Shown here: in pieces, positions 5,918 through 14,002 of the stretch
How positions within the stretch are numbered: the stretch's first letter is position 1
Layout: each line of letters starts with the position of its first letter
NCBI GenBank assembly: GCA_025934335.1
Contig: JAICYG010000020.1
Coordinates: 1 to 23,132 of the forward strand
Direction: 5' to 3'
Source of the DNA: Thermoleophilia bacterium
Lineage (GTDB): Bacteria; Actinomycetota; Thermoleophilia; Gaiellales; Gaiellaceae
Length of the DNA stretch: 23,132 bases
The notes under the pieces: generated by a model
Told to the model about the DNA's origin: nothing
The model's input: only the letters and a program-made list of their open reading frames with translations
Database searches by the model: none
Translations under genes and position numbers: made by a program

Positions 5918-6940
5918 TCAGTGCTCGCGGTCGCCGACCGCTTCGTGGACAAGCGGGGCGACGCGCGTTCCGAACAGCTCGATCGCATGCATCACCGCAG
6001 CGTGGTCGACGGCGCCGATGCTGATGTGCGCGAGGTAGCGGTCCGGCTGAAAGAGCTCGTGGAAGCCGACGATCTTCGCGGCGACCTGCTCGGGTGAGCC
6101 GAGGGCGAGCGGACCGTACTCCGACTTGAGCGCCTCGTACTCGGCGCGACCCGACGGCGGCCAGCCGCGCTCGCGGCCGATCCGGTTCATCCCTTGCAGG
6201 TAGGGGGCAGCGAACGCTGAGTCTGCGGCGTCCTCCGTGTCGGCGACGAATGCGTGCGTGTTGATCGCGAGCTTCGGCCGCCCATCGTTCCCGTCTTCGG
6301 CCCAGGCGCGGCGGTAAAGCTCGACGAACGGCTTGAACCTGTAGCTCTGGCCGCCGATGATCGCGAGGGTCAGCGGCAAGCCGAGCCGCGCCGCGCGGAC
6401 GACGGATTCCGGCGAGCCGCCGACCGCGACCCAGATCGGGATCGGATCCTGCAGGGGCCGCGGCCAGACGACGGCGTCCTCGAGCGGCGGCCGGTGCTTC
6501 CCCGACCAGGTGACCGGGTTCGAGTCGCGAATCGCGAGCAGCAGCTCGAGCTTCTCCGAGAAGAGCTCGTCGTAGGCGTGCAGGTCGTAGCCGAACAGCG
6601 GGAACGACTCGATGAACGAGCCGCGCCCGGCCATGATCTCGGCACGGCCGCCCGAGATCAGGTCGACGTGCGCGAACTGCTGGAAGACCCGCACCGGGTC
6701 GTCCGACGACAGCACCGTGACCGCGCTCGACAGCCTGATCTGCTCCGTCACCGCCGCGATCGCGGCCAACGCGGTCGCCGGTGAGGAGACGAGGTAGTCC
6801 GTGCGATGGTGCTCGCCGATCGCGAACACGCTCAGGCCGAGCTCGTCCGCGAGACGAGCCTCCTCGAGCAGGTTCCGCATCCGCTGCTCGGGCGCCACAC
6901 CCGGCGGCAGGTCGGCGAACGTGACGAGCCCGAGCTCCAC
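5918..6940 (-). CDS. LLM-class flavin-dependent oxidoreductase (luciferase-like)
   Basis: The 340-aa product fits the bacterial-luciferase-like TIM barrel. Family marks include the N-terminal MELGLVTFADLPPG strand, FAIGEHHRTDYLVSSP, where the EHH motif is typical of the F420/FMN luciferase-like group, ISGGRAEIMAGRGSF and PIPIWVAVGGSPESV, a conserved active-site segment. These enzymes use reduced FMN or F420 to oxidise small substrates. The cofactor and substrate cannot be decided here. The start is GTG 6940, with a -10-like TAGCGT 7 nt upstream and no Shine-Dalgarno site, so a leaderless mRNA is likely. It is divergent from the carbonic anhydrase gene. Confidence 0.9.
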   Translation of the reverse strand: MELGLVTFADLPPGVAPEQRMRNLLEEARLADELGLSVFAIGEHHRTDYLVSSPATALAAIAAVTEQIRLSSAVTVLSSDDPVRVFQQFAHVDLISGGRAEIMAGRGSFIESFPLFGYDLHAYDELFSEKLELLLAIRDSNPVTWSGKHRPPLEDAVVWPRPLQDPIPIWVAVGGSPESVVRAARLGLPLTLAIIGGQSYRFKPFVELYRRAWAEDGNDGRPKLAINTHAFVADTEDAADSAFAAPYLQGMNRIGRERGWPPSGRAEYEALKSEYGPLALGSPEQVAAKIVGFHELFQPDRYLAHISIGAVDHAAVMHAIELFGTRVAPLVHEAVGDREH

Positions 6941-6947
6941 CCGGTTG

Positions 6948-6953
6948 ACGCTA
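6948..6953 (-). promoter_or_regulatory. -10 element giving a leaderless flavin-oxidoreductase mRNA
   Basis: Minus-strand TAGCGT lies 7 nt before GTG 6940. No purine-rich ribosome-binding site intervenes. A second AT-rich patch (TATTAT, 6984-6989 minus) lies further upstream and could be an alternative promoter in the 100-bp divergent intergenic region. Confidence 0.45.
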
Positions 6954-7040
6954 GCTGGAGCGCCGCCACCTGAAGCACCGGGAATAATACTTTCGTTTTT
7001 GAAGTTTTAGATCGCGCAAACCCTTCGAAAGGAGCCTCGC

Positions 7041-7532
7041 ATGACCGTCACGGACGAACTGCTCGCCAACGCCACCCGCTATGCGGAGACCTTCGATCGC
7101 GGCGACCTCCCTCTTCCCCCGGCGAAGAAGGTCGCCGTCGTCGCCTGCATGGACGCTCGCCTGAACGTCTACGGCCTGCTCGGGCTCCACGAAGGTGACG
7201 CGCACGTGATCCGCAACGCCGGCGGCGTCGTCACCGACGACGAGATCCGGTCGCTCGCGATCTCACAGCGGCTTCTCGGCACCACCGAGATCGTGCTGAT
7301 CCACCACACGGACTGCGGCATGTTGACCTTCGGCGACGACGAGTTCCGCGCGCAGATCCAGGACGAGACCGGCATCAAGCCGGAATGGCCGGCCGAGGCG
7401 TTCGACGACCTCGACGCCGACGTCCGGCAGTCGGTCGCCCGCATCAAGGCGAGCCCGTTCGTCCCGAACAAGGAGAGCGTCCGCGGTTTCGTCTACGACG
7501 TGCACACCGGTAGCCTGCGCGAGGTCGAGTGA
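7041..7532 (+). CDS. Beta-class carbonic anhydrase
   Basis: The 163-aa enzyme interconverts CO2 and bicarbonate in the cytoplasm. Zinc ligands are Cys36 (ACMDAR), His89 and Cys92 (HHTDC). The catalytic Asp38-Arg40 dyad and HVIRNAGG at 55-62 are also present. This short form, with CMDARL and HHTDCGM, resembles the mycobacterial Rv1284 type rather than the plant type. ATG 7041 is supported by AAAGGAG at 7028-7034. It probably shares a transcript with the GlsB-like gene 45 bp downstream. Confidence 0.95.
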   Translation: MTVTDELLANATRYAETFDRGDLPLPPAKKVAVVACMDARLNVYGLLGLHEGDAHVIRNAGGVVTDDEIRSLAISQRLLGTTEIVLIHHTDCGMLTFGDDEFRAQIQDETGIKPEWPAEAFDDLDADVRQSVARIKASPFVPNKESVRGFVYDVHTGSLREVE

Positions 7533-7577
7533 ACGAGCGCCGCGTTTGGCGGGCCGGCCGCCGGAAAGGAGCGTCGA

Positions 7578-7895
7578 ATGGAGATCGTGCTGATCGTCCT
7601 CGTTGCGGTGATCGTTCTGATCGTCGTCGGCGGGCTCGTCGTCGGCTTCGTGCTGAAGCTGCTCTGGTGGGCGCTGATCGGGCTCGTGCTCGGCGCGATC
7701 GCACGCGCGATCCTGCCCGGCAAGCAGAACATCAGCGTGCTCGCGACGGCCGGCGCGGGAATCGCAGCAGCGCTCCTCGGCGGCATCATCGGCCACATCG
7801 TCGGTGCGGGCAACGTCGTGCAGTTCCTGATCGCGACGGCCGTGGCGATCGTGATCGTCGCCGTGCTCGCAGCATCGGACCGCGCCGCCGCCTGA
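7578..7895 (+). CDS. GlsB/YeaQ/YmgE family small membrane protein
   Basis: The product is 105 aa and very hydrophobic, with about three to four membrane helices: residues 3-28, 30-47, 55-77 and 79-98. The central LGAIARAILPGKQNISVLATAGAGIAAALLGG region carries the conserved G-x-x-AR-x-x-x-PG pattern of the transglycosylase-associated GlsB/YeaQ family, linked to stress responses. The extra N-terminal helix makes it a little longer than the usual 80-90 aa. AAAGGAG at 7564-7570 supports ATG 7578. The molecular function of the family is unknown. Confidence 0.88.
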   Translation: MEIVLIVLVAVIVLIVVGGLVVGFVLKLLWWALIGLVLGAIARAILPGKQNISVLATAGAGIAAALLGGIIGHIVGAGNVVQFLIATAVAIVIVAVLAASDRAAA

Positions 7896-7905
7896 GCCGA
7901 CCGCT

Positions 7906-8076
7906 CTACCCTCCGATGTGCGAGCCGGTGATCGCCGTGAACTGGCAGATCAGCGACGCTGCCAGGAAGACGAGCCCCAGCGCGATCTCGTTGAAGTGGC
8001 GGAGCTCGCGCCCGCTCGCGGCGAACAGGAACATCACGAGCGCAGCGGCCATCAGGATCAGAGCGAGGACGTCCAT
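7906..8076 (-). CDS. 56-aa two-helix membrane protein downstream of the P450 fusion
   Basis: ATG 8076 begins a 56-codon ORF with GGGAGG 4 nt upstream. Two hydrophobic segments (about residues 3-19 and 31-50) flank a polar SGRELRHFNE loop, so a hairpin membrane protein is predicted. It starts 13 bp after the stop of the P450-reductase gene on the same strand and is surely co-transcribed. It could anchor the otherwise soluble fusion to the membrane, but that is inference. I do not recognise a family. Confidence 0.7.
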   Translation of the reverse strand: MDVLALILMAAALVMFLFAASGRELRHFNEIALGLVFLAASLICQFTAITGSHIGG

Positions 8077-8089
8077 ATACCTCCCGGGG

Positions 8090-11000
8090 TCAGCCCCAGA
8101 GGTCGGGGCGGTAGCGGTCTTCGACTAGCTCGAGCTCGGAGACGAAGGCCTCCGCGTGCTCGCGCGGCATGGCGCCGTGCTCGGCGACGACGTCGGTGAA
8201 CGCGGCGCGGATACCGTGCCGCATCGCCTCCGACCCGCACACGTACACATAGCCGCCGGCGGAGACGAGCCGCCAGACGAGCTCGCCCTGCTCCCGCAGC
8301 AGGTCCTGCACGTACCGCCGCGGCGCGTCCGGATCGCGTGACGTCGCCACGTGGAGGTGATCGAGCACGCCGTCGGCGACGAGCTGCTCGAGCTCGTCGC
8401 GGTAGATGAAGTCCTGCTCGCGCGAACGGATGCCGTTGAAGAGAGCCGCCTCGCCGAGCACAACGCCGGCGCGCCGGAGCGCGAGCCGCTCCCAGAGAAA
8501 CGCCCGCATCGGCGCGAACCCCGTGCCGGCGGAGACGAAGACCATCGGCTTCGACACGTCGTCCTGGAGACGGAAGCCGTCGGCGCTGTCGAGGAAGACG
8601 TTCACGCGGTCGCCCTCTCGGAGCGTGTGCATGTAGTGCGCGCAGGCGCCCCTGAACTCGCGGCCGGGCATGCCTGCCACCTCGACGGGAGCGAGGCCGA
8701 CGGTGACATGTGCCGCGACCTCGCCGTGCACCCGCGGGCTGGAGCTCGTCGAGTAGTAGCGCGGCCGCAGCGGCTGGGCGACCTGCAGGAACTCGAAGAT
8801 GTTGAGCGAGCAGGACGCGAAGTCGTCGAGCAGCCGAACGACGTCATAGGCTCCCGCAGAGAGGGCGTCGCGGAGCTCCGACGGCGGTCCGTCGGGGGCG
8901 CACACCACGTCGCGGATCTGCTCCAGGCTCGCACGCTCGTGCGGATCCGTCGCCTTCTCGACGAGCAGGTCGAGAAGCGCTGCGTTGGGCGGCCCGGTGA
9001 TGTCGACGAGGCTCGTCAGCACGTTCCGCACCTGGAGCACGACACCCCTGGGGACAGCCTGGACGTCGAGATTCTTCGGAACCATGAAGAGCCCGTCGAG
9101 GACGGCTCCGAGACGCTCCGCAAACCGCTCGACGCGCTCCTCGTCGTTCCGCGGGCAGATGCCGAGATGGTCGCCCGCGCGATACGTGACACCCTCCGGC
9201 AGCGCGACCTCGACGTGCCGCGTCCGCTTCGGTGAGCTCGCCGCCTGCAACTCGCGGAAGGCAACCGTGCGCGCCTCGAACGTTTCGAGCCCGACCGTGT
9301 TCGTGAGAATCTTCGGCACGAGCAGGACGCGAGGCGCGGCATCGCCGCCGCCGCCGAGCGAGCGCGCCATCGCCGTCGCCGAGTCGGCACGCGTGAGAGC
9401 GCCCACCGCGGCGCGCTCGGCCGCGACGCGGTCGGCGGCGGCCGCCGTCGGCGTCGCGCCCGACAGCTCGAGCAGCGCCGGCCACACGCGGTTGCCCCAC
9501 GCGTCGTACGCCTGCTCCCACGTCGGCGTGCCCACGTCGGCGAATGCGAAGTCGGTCACGGGCTGCGCCCCGAGCTGCGCGAGCCGCTCGTGGACGTAAC
9601 GCGGGAACGCGAGGAACGCGTTCCACTGGCTGTTCCCGAGCCCCCACACGACGTACCGGCAGCCGCTCCAGGCCTCGCCGGGCTGCGCGCGCTCGAGCAG
9701 GTTGCGGAAAGCGCCGGCATTCGTCGGCGGGTTCGACGTGTAGGTCGCCGTCATCACGACCAGGAGCCACGGCCCGTCGCGCGGCGGGCGCTCGGCGAGC
9801 TCGTTCAGGGTCAGCACCTCGCTCGTGTAGCCGTACCGGCGGCTGCGCTCGGCGAACCGCTCCGCGAGCCCCTTGTTCGTGCCGAAGTTGCTGCCGTAGC
9901 CGACGACGAGGTGCCCGTAGGGACTCTCGGCGCGGATCTCCGACGGCGTGTCCCACGGCTGCGTCGCGGCCGCCGGGGCGGCAGGCGCCGACACGCGCTG
10001 CGGGCGGGGGCGCGCCGCACGGCGCTCCCGCGGCAGCCGGACGACGCGAACCGGCCCCGGCTTCGTCGTCACGACCGTGTTCTTCGTCACGGTCGCGCCC
10101 GGCGCGAGCCGCAGCCGGTACCGGTTGTAGACCTCGAACAGGAGGACGCGGAGCATCATGAACGTGACCTCCTGCGCCATGCACTGCCGCTTCCCGACCG
10201 AGAAGGGAATGAAGGAGTGGCGCGGCCGCTCGAGCACCTTGTCGGCCGCGAACCGATCGGGGTCGAATGCCTCCGGATCGGGCCCCCAGTAACGCGGGTC
10301 GCGCTGCGCGGCGAGCGCGCCGACGAAGACGATGTCGCCCTTCCGCATGCGGTACGGGCCGAGCAGCCCGTTCCGCAGGCTGCGCCGGATGGTGATCGGC
10401 ATGGGCGGATGGAGACGAAGCGCCTCCTTGATCACCTGCGTCGTATACGGGAGCGAGGCCAGGTCGTCGTACTGGAGGTCGTACTCCGGGTCGCCGCCGG
10501 AGATCGCGTCGATCTCGTCGACGAGCCTCTCCTCCACCTCCGGATGCGTTGCGAGCAGGTACGCGAGCCACGTGCCCGTGATCGACGGCCCGTTGAAGCC
10601 GTTCGACATGTGCATGAGCACCTGGTCGCGCACCGTCTCGAGGTCGAGGTGCGCGCCCGTCTCGGGGTCGGGCACCGTCAGCAGGCGCCCGAGCAGGTCG
10701 GTCTGCGTGCCGGCCGGGCACGTGTGCTCGCGCCCGCGGACGAGCGCGTCGGCCCGGCGGAAGAGCTCTCGGTTGTGCCGCCGGTAGCGCTGCACCCGCG
10801 CGCGGCGGGCCGGCCGGGCGAAGAGGGTGAGGTCGGGTCTCGGCTCGGCGACGCGCAGGATGCTCTCCTTCGTGCTCTCGGGCATCGCCTCCGCAAGGGG
10901 ATGAGGCTCCGCCCCGTCGCCGAGCAGCCCGAAGTCGTAGTTGCACGCGCCGCGGCCCGACACCTCGAGCGTGTACCGCTCGACCCACTCCTTGGCGTCG

Positions 11001-11500
11001 ACGGGCTCGTCGTCCGGGATCGCGGCCCACGCGTCGACGAGCCGCCGCGCCTGCTCCTTCATCCGGCCGAGCTGCGTGCGCTGGTGCGAGGGCGCGTACC
11101 ACGGCAGCATCACGCGGCGGATCCGCTCGTACCTCTCGCCGTCGCCGATGACGGAGATGCCGGTGCCGCGGCTGTTCGCGAGCTGCGCGAAGAAGTTGAT
11201 CTCCTCGACGCGTTTCCCGAACTGCTCCTCGTTGGCCGCCACCTCGTCGAGGAGCTCGGGGTCGGAGACCACGACGATCCGCCACTTCTTGGTCGGGATG
11301 CCGACCGCGTAGATGTGCCCGAAGCGGCGGTAGTAGTCGAGCTGCGTGTCGTTGTCGTTGAGGACGTCGAAGTTGGCGAAGCGCTCGCCCTTCGGCACGA
11401 GCCAGCGGACCGCGTACGGGATCTCCCGCGGTGCGGGAGCGCCGGTCGCAGAGCGCTCGATTCCACGGCCCGGCCGCTCGGACCCCCGGGCTCTAAACAT
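8090..11500 (-). CDS. Self-sufficient cytochrome P450/NADPH-P450 reductase fusion (CYP102-like)
   Basis: The 1136-aa fusion carries its own electron supply. P450 domain, about residues 25-480: ExxR at Glu359-Arg362, FDPDRF near 412 and the heme-thiolate loop FSVGKRQC with Cys440. Flavodoxin-like FMN domain, about 530-680: GSNFGTNKG and TATYTSNPPTNA. FAD/NADPH reductase domain to the end: RPRYYSTSSSP, VSAGTGFAPMRAF, YVYVCGSEA and terminal RYRPDLWG. This is the order of CYP102 (BM3-type) fatty-acid hydroxylases. The I-helix reads NGFNGPS (300-306), where CYP102 has AGHETTS, so the usual acid-alcohol pair is absent. ATG 11500 is chosen over a frame running further upstream. A -10-like TATAGA lies 10 nt before it. 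The substrate is unknown. Confidence 0.92.
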   Translation of the reverse strand: MFRARGSERPGRGIERSATGAPAPREIPYAVRWLVPKGERFANFDVLNDNDTQLDYYRRFGHIYAVGIPTKKWRIVVVSDPELLDEVAANEEQFGKRVEEINFFAQLANSRGTGISVIGDGERYERIRRVMLPWYAPSHQRTQLGRMKEQARRLVDAWAAIPDDEPVDAKEWVERYTLEVSGRGACNYDFGLLGDGAEPHPLAEAMPESTKESILRVAEPRPDLTLFARPARRARVQRYRRHNRELFRRADALVRGREHTCPAGTQTDLLGRLLTVPDPETGAHLDLETVRDQVLMHMSNGFNGPSITGTWLAYLLATHPEVEERLVDEIDAISGGDPEYDLQYDDLASLPYTTQVIKEALRLHPPMPITIRRSLRNGLLGPYRMRKGDIVFVGALAAQRDPRYWGPDPEAFDPDRFAADKVLERPRHSFIPFSVGKRQCMAQEVTFMMLRVLLFEVYNRYRLRLAPGATVTKNTVVTTKPGPVRVVRLPRERRAARPRPQRVSAPAAPAAATQPWDTPSEIRAESPYGHLVVGYGSNFGTNKGLAERFAERSRRYGYTSEVLTLNELAERPPRDGPWLLVVMTATYTSNPPTNAGAFRNLLERAQPGEAWSGCRYVVWGLGNSQWNAFLAFPRYVHERLAQLGAQPVTDFAFADVGTPTWEQAYDAWGNRVWPALLELSGATPTAAAADRVAAERAAVGALTRADSATAMARSLGGGGDAAPRVLLVPKILTNTVGLETFEARTVAFRELQAASSPKRTRHVEVALPEGVTYRAGDHLGICPRNDEERVERFAERLGAVLDGLFMVPKNLDVQAVPRGVVLQVRNVLTSLVDITGPPNAALLDLLVEKATDPHERASLEQIRDVVCAPDGPPSELRDALSAGAYDVVRLLDDFASCSLNIFEFLQVAQPLRPRYYSTSSSPRVHGEVAAHVTVGLAPVEVAGMPGREFRGACAHYMHTLREGDRVNVFLDSADGFRLQDDVSKPMVFVSAGTGFAPMRAFLWERLALRRAGVVLGEAALFNGIRSREQDFIYRDELEQLVADGVLDHLHVATSRDPDAPRRYVQDLLREQGELVWRLVSAGGYVYVCGSEAMRHGIRAAFTDVVAEHGAMPREHAEAFVSELELVEDRYRPDLWG

Positions 11501-11541
11501 CGAATCGGACTCTATAGAGAGCGCGGGCCCGAGTCCATGCC

Positions 11542-11931
11542 TTATTCCAGACGCTCCGACAGCGACTGCATCACCTTCCAGGCGAGCGCCGGGTTTCCCT
11601 CGACGACCTCGCGGAAGTCCGTCGGCGAGAGCGCGAGGCACCGCAGGTCGCTTGCAGCGCGAACGGTCGCCGTGCGTCCGGCGCCCTGCATGAGCGCGAT
11701 CTCCCCGAAGTGGTCACCGGGGCCGAGCGTGCGGCGCACGTCACCGTCGACGACGACCTCGGCAGCTCCGCTCTCGAGGACGAAGAAGGCGTCGCCCGTC
11801 GCTCCTTCGATCGTGACGGGAGCGCCTGCGTCGTACGTCAGCTCGTGCATCGCGCCCGCCAGCTGCTGCAGCTCGGTCTCGTCGAGGTCATCGAAGAGTG
11901 GGACGCGCCGGAGGGTCTCGATCCGTGGCAC
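11542..11931 (-). CDS. Cyclic nucleotide-binding domain protein
   Basis: The 129-aa product is a single cNMP-binding domain: IETLRRVPLFDDLDETELQQLA, then a beta-roll with the phosphate-binding cassette FGEIAL (75-80) and RTATV (Arg86). The conserved Glu and Arg that grip the ribose and phosphate of cAMP/cGMP are present. No helix-turn-helix follows, so it is a stand-alone sensor, not a CRP-type regulator. GTG 11931 is chosen because a -10-like CAGAAT lies 7 nt upstream. The open frame extends further but without domain content. It ends 41 bp before the P450-reductase ATG, implying joint expression. Confidence 0.85.
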   Translation of the reverse strand: MPRIETLRRVPLFDDLDETELQQLAGAMHELTYDAGAPVTIEGATGDAFFVLESGAAEVVVDGDVRRTLGPGDHFGEIALMQGAGRTATVRAASDLRCLALSPTDFREVVEGNPALAWKVMQSLSERLE

Positions 11932-11938
11932 CCCGCTG

Positions 11939-11944
11939 ATTCTG
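11939..11944 (-). promoter_or_regulatory. -10 element giving a leaderless cNMP-binding-protein mRNA
   Basis: Minus-strand CAGAAT is 7 nt before GTG 11931, the spacing seen at several other starts in this window. No Shine-Dalgarno sequence is present. Confidence 0.4.
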
Positions 11945-12062
11945 TCAGCCGCGGCAGCGCGTGCAGTACGACGGCGCCCTGCCGACAGGACGAGCGACGC
12001 AGCCGCCGCGGTCGCCCGAGATCGTCGCGCAGCACCACATTCACAGATCGCGATTCGGGGTC

Positions 12063-12086
12063 GGGAGGCAACGGAGTTAGCCTCCC
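12063..12086 (+). promoter_or_regulatory. 7-bp hairpin directly before the DUF1684 gene
   Basis: GGGAGGC (12063-12069) and GCCTCCC (12080-12086) form a perfect stem with a 10-nt loop, ending 7 nt before ATG 12094. It lies in the leader between the divergent genes and could be an operator or an RNA structure near the ribosome-binding site. The rest of the 162-bp intergenic region shows nothing else clear. Confidence 0.35.
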
Positions 12087-12093
12087 TCGGGGA

Positions 12094-12699
12094 ATGGACG
12101 AGCTCGACCTCCTCGACTGGAAGCGCCGCGTCTTCGAGCTGTACGCGGGAATCCGAGACGCGTCCGATCCGCATGCCGCGTGGCGGGCCTGGCGCGAGGC
12201 GCGTGACGAGCTCTTCCGCTCACATCCCCAGTCGCCGCTCCCGCGTGCCGCCCGGGAGCCCTTCGGCGGGCTCGCGTACTTCGACTACGACCCGACGCTG
12301 CGCGTACTCGCCGACGTCGAGCCCGCGCCGCGCGAGCGGCGCGAGGTCGCCACCTCCGGCGAGCAGCCGTACGCGTTCACGCGCTTCGGCCGCGCCGTCT
12401 TCTCCGTCCACGGCCGCGGCCAGTCCCTGGACCTGTACTGGCTGGACGGGTACGGCGGCGGCGTCTACCTCTGCTTCCGCGACGCGACGAGCGGCGGCGA
12501 GACCTACGGTGCCGGGCGGTACCTGCTCGACACGGTCAAGGGGGCGGATCTCGGCAGCGAGGACGGCCGGCTCGTCCTCGACTTCAACTTCGCCTACAAC
12601 CCGTCCTGCTCGTACGACCCGCGCTGGGTCTGCCCGCTGGCACCGCCCGGGAACACGCTCGCCGCCCCGATCAGGGGCGGCGAGCGATGGGAGAGGTGA
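12094..12699 (+). CDS. DUF1684 domain protein
   Basis: The 201-aa protein has an N-terminal helical part (LLDWKRRVFELYAGIRD, then WREARDELFRSHPQSPL). The DUF1684 core includes YWLDGYGGGVYLCFRDATSG, ETYGAGRYLLDT, LDFNFAYNPSCSYDPRW, CPLAPPGN and a PIRGGER ending. These blocks are diagnostic of the family, whose biochemical role is not established. There is no signal peptide. ATG 12094 follows GGGGA. It is divergent from the cNMP-binding/P450 operon and converges with the nitrite-reductase gene, 9 bp between stops. Confidence 0.88.
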   Translation: MDELDLLDWKRRVFELYAGIRDASDPHAAWRAWREARDELFRSHPQSPLPRAAREPFGGLAYFDYDPTLRVLADVEPAPRERREVATSGEQPYAFTRFGRAVFSVHGRGQSLDLYWLDGYGGGVYLCFRDATSGGETYGAGRYLLDTVKGADLGSEDGRLVLDFNFAYNPSCSYDPRWVCPLAPPGNTLAAPIRGGERWER

Positions 12700-12708
12700 C
12701 GGCCGGAC

Positions 12709-13887
12709 TCAGTGGCTCATCGTGCCCATGACGTTTCCGACGTTCAGGAGCCCGACCTGGCCGAGCTGCACGCTCGCGAAGCTGTGCGAGACGAACGGGT
12801 AGATGCCCGGCTCCGTGATCTTCACGTCGAACACCCCGCCGCCGCCGGCCGGCACCGCCGCCGTCTGGATGTCGTGCTGCGGCGCGTCGACGAGGTCTGC
12901 GTTGATCCAGGCCCGCGACAGCACCGTGCCGACGACGTGGAAGTCGGTGTTCAGGCTCGGCCCGGCGTCGACGACCCAGAAGCGAACCGTCTCGCCCGTC
13001 TGCGCGGTCAGAGGATGCGTCTTGTACTGGCCCGCGTAGCCGTTCCAGGTGACCCAGTCGGGCGTCATCTGCTCGGCCTTCGTCACGTCGAGGGCGGCCG
13101 GGGCGCCGAGGCCCGCCTTGTTCAGGTACCACTCGCTGGCGACGAGGACGTACTCGCGGTCTGCCTTCGGCATCGTCGCCGGCTCGACCACGATGGCGCC
13201 GTACATGCCGTTTGCGATGTGCGTGAAGGCCGGAGCGGTGCCGCAGTGGTACATGTAGACCCCCGGCGTCCTGGCGACGAACGAGAACGTCTTGTCCTGG
13301 CCCGGCAGCACGTCGGAGAAGGCGAGGTTGGGCGCAATCTCCGCGGCGTGGAAGTCGACGGAGTGCGGCATCGGCGACGCGTTGTGGAGCGTTACCTTCA
13401 CCGTCTGGCCGACGCGGACGTGGATCGCCGGGCCGGGAGCCGAGCCGCCGAACGTCCACGCGTCGTACTTGACGCCCGGGGCGATCGAGACGACGCCGTG
13501 GCTGATGTCGAGCCTGACGTTCGCGACGGCGCCGGGAGGCGCCGCGGGCAGCGTCGCCGGGAACGCCCTGTGGGCCGTGGCGATCGCGTCCGCGTTCGCC
13601 GGTGCGGCGCCTGCGAAGCTCGGCGTCGCGACGGCGCCGGCCGCCGACCCGGTCGTCGCGGGCATCGCCATGCCGGGCATTCCGGCCATCGAGGACAACC
13701 CTGCCGGGGCCGCCGTCTGCGCCTTCGCGACGGCGCGGCGGGCGTCGTCGCGCGCCTTGTTGGCGGAAATCGCGAGCCAGAGGCCGATCAGCATCACGAC
13801 CGGGATCGTGATGCCGGCGAACAGCGCAAAGAGCTTCAGCGCCAGCCCGCCGTTCGATTCCTTGCGCGCGACCGTGTACGTGCTCAT
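12709..13887 (-). CDS. nirK: Copper-containing nitrite reductase, AniA/NirK type, membrane-anchored
   Basis: The 392-aa protein begins with a membrane anchor (residues 17-40) and an Ala/Met-rich linker (MAGMPGMAMP at 67-76). Two cupredoxin domains follow. Type 1 copper ligands are His175, Cys215, His223 and Met228. Type 2 ligands are His180, His214 and His368. Catalytic Asp178 and His317 are both present. The short Cys-x7-His spacing and HIANGMYG match the AniA group. The expected reaction is nitrite to NO on the outer side of the membrane. GGAGG lies 7 nt before ATG 13887. It follows the oxidase-assembly genes, separated by a hairpin. A two-domain copper oxidase of other function remains possible. 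Confidence 0.85.
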   Translation of the reverse strand: MSTYTVARKESNGGLALKLFALFAGITIPVVMLIGLWLAISANKARDDARRAVAKAQTAAPAGLSSMAGMPGMAMPATTGSAAGAVATPSFAGAAPANADAIATAHRAFPATLPAAPPGAVANVRLDISHGVVSIAPGVKYDAWTFGGSAPGPAIHVRVGQTVKVTLHNASPMPHSVDFHAAEIAPNLAFSDVLPGQDKTFSFVARTPGVYMYHCGTAPAFTHIANGMYGAIVVEPATMPKADREYVLVASEWYLNKAGLGAPAALDVTKAEQMTPDWVTWNGYAGQYKTHPLTAQTGETVRFWVVDAGPSLNTDFHVVGTVLSRAWINADLVDAPQHDIQTAAVPAGGGGVFDVKITEPGIYPFVSHSFASVQLGQVGLLNVGNVMGTMSH

Positions 13888-13953
13888 CTCTCGTCCTCCG
13901 TTTTTGCGTCGTGTGCTCGACCTGCACGGTAGGAACGGGAGCGCCCAGCGGAA

Positions 13954-13970
13954 TACGGGATTTGTACGGG
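13954..13970 (-). promoter_or_regulatory. 11-bp-spaced direct repeat upstream of nirK
   Basis: Two TACGGG copies (13954-13959 and 13965-13970, plus-strand reading) are spaced 11 bp start to start, about 65-85 bp before the nirK ATG. One helical turn between repeats is the pattern bound by tandem winged-helix response regulators. The sequence differs from the triple repeat near 20650. Confidence 0.35.
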
Positions 13971-13977
13971 TCGCGCC

Positions 13978-14002
13978 GCGGGAACCCCGCGGGGTTTCCC
14001 GC
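13978..14002 (-). terminator. Hairpin terminator after the FTR1 gene
   Basis: GCGGGAACCCC (13978-13988) pairs with GGGGTTTCCCGC (13991-14002) with one bulged base. It begins right after the FTR1 stop (14003-14005) on the minus strand. No T-run follows. It probably ends the oxidase/FTR1 transcript before nirK. Confidence 0.5.

Noticed and set aside
9590..12802. A 1070-codon open frame on the plus strand across the P450-reductase gene
   Set aside because: It is antisense to a protein with clear P450, FMN and FAD motifs. Its translation is Arg/Glu/Val-rich with no domain. GC-rich codon bias produces such shadows.
12709..13887. Loss of the catalytic His of NirK
   Set aside because: A first alignment placed Asp at the site (VVDAG), but the AniA-type alignment puts the His in TDFHVVG (His317), which is present.
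12712..13932. 406-codon plus-strand frame over nirK
   Set aside because: It is the complement of the nirK gene with no recognisable domain.
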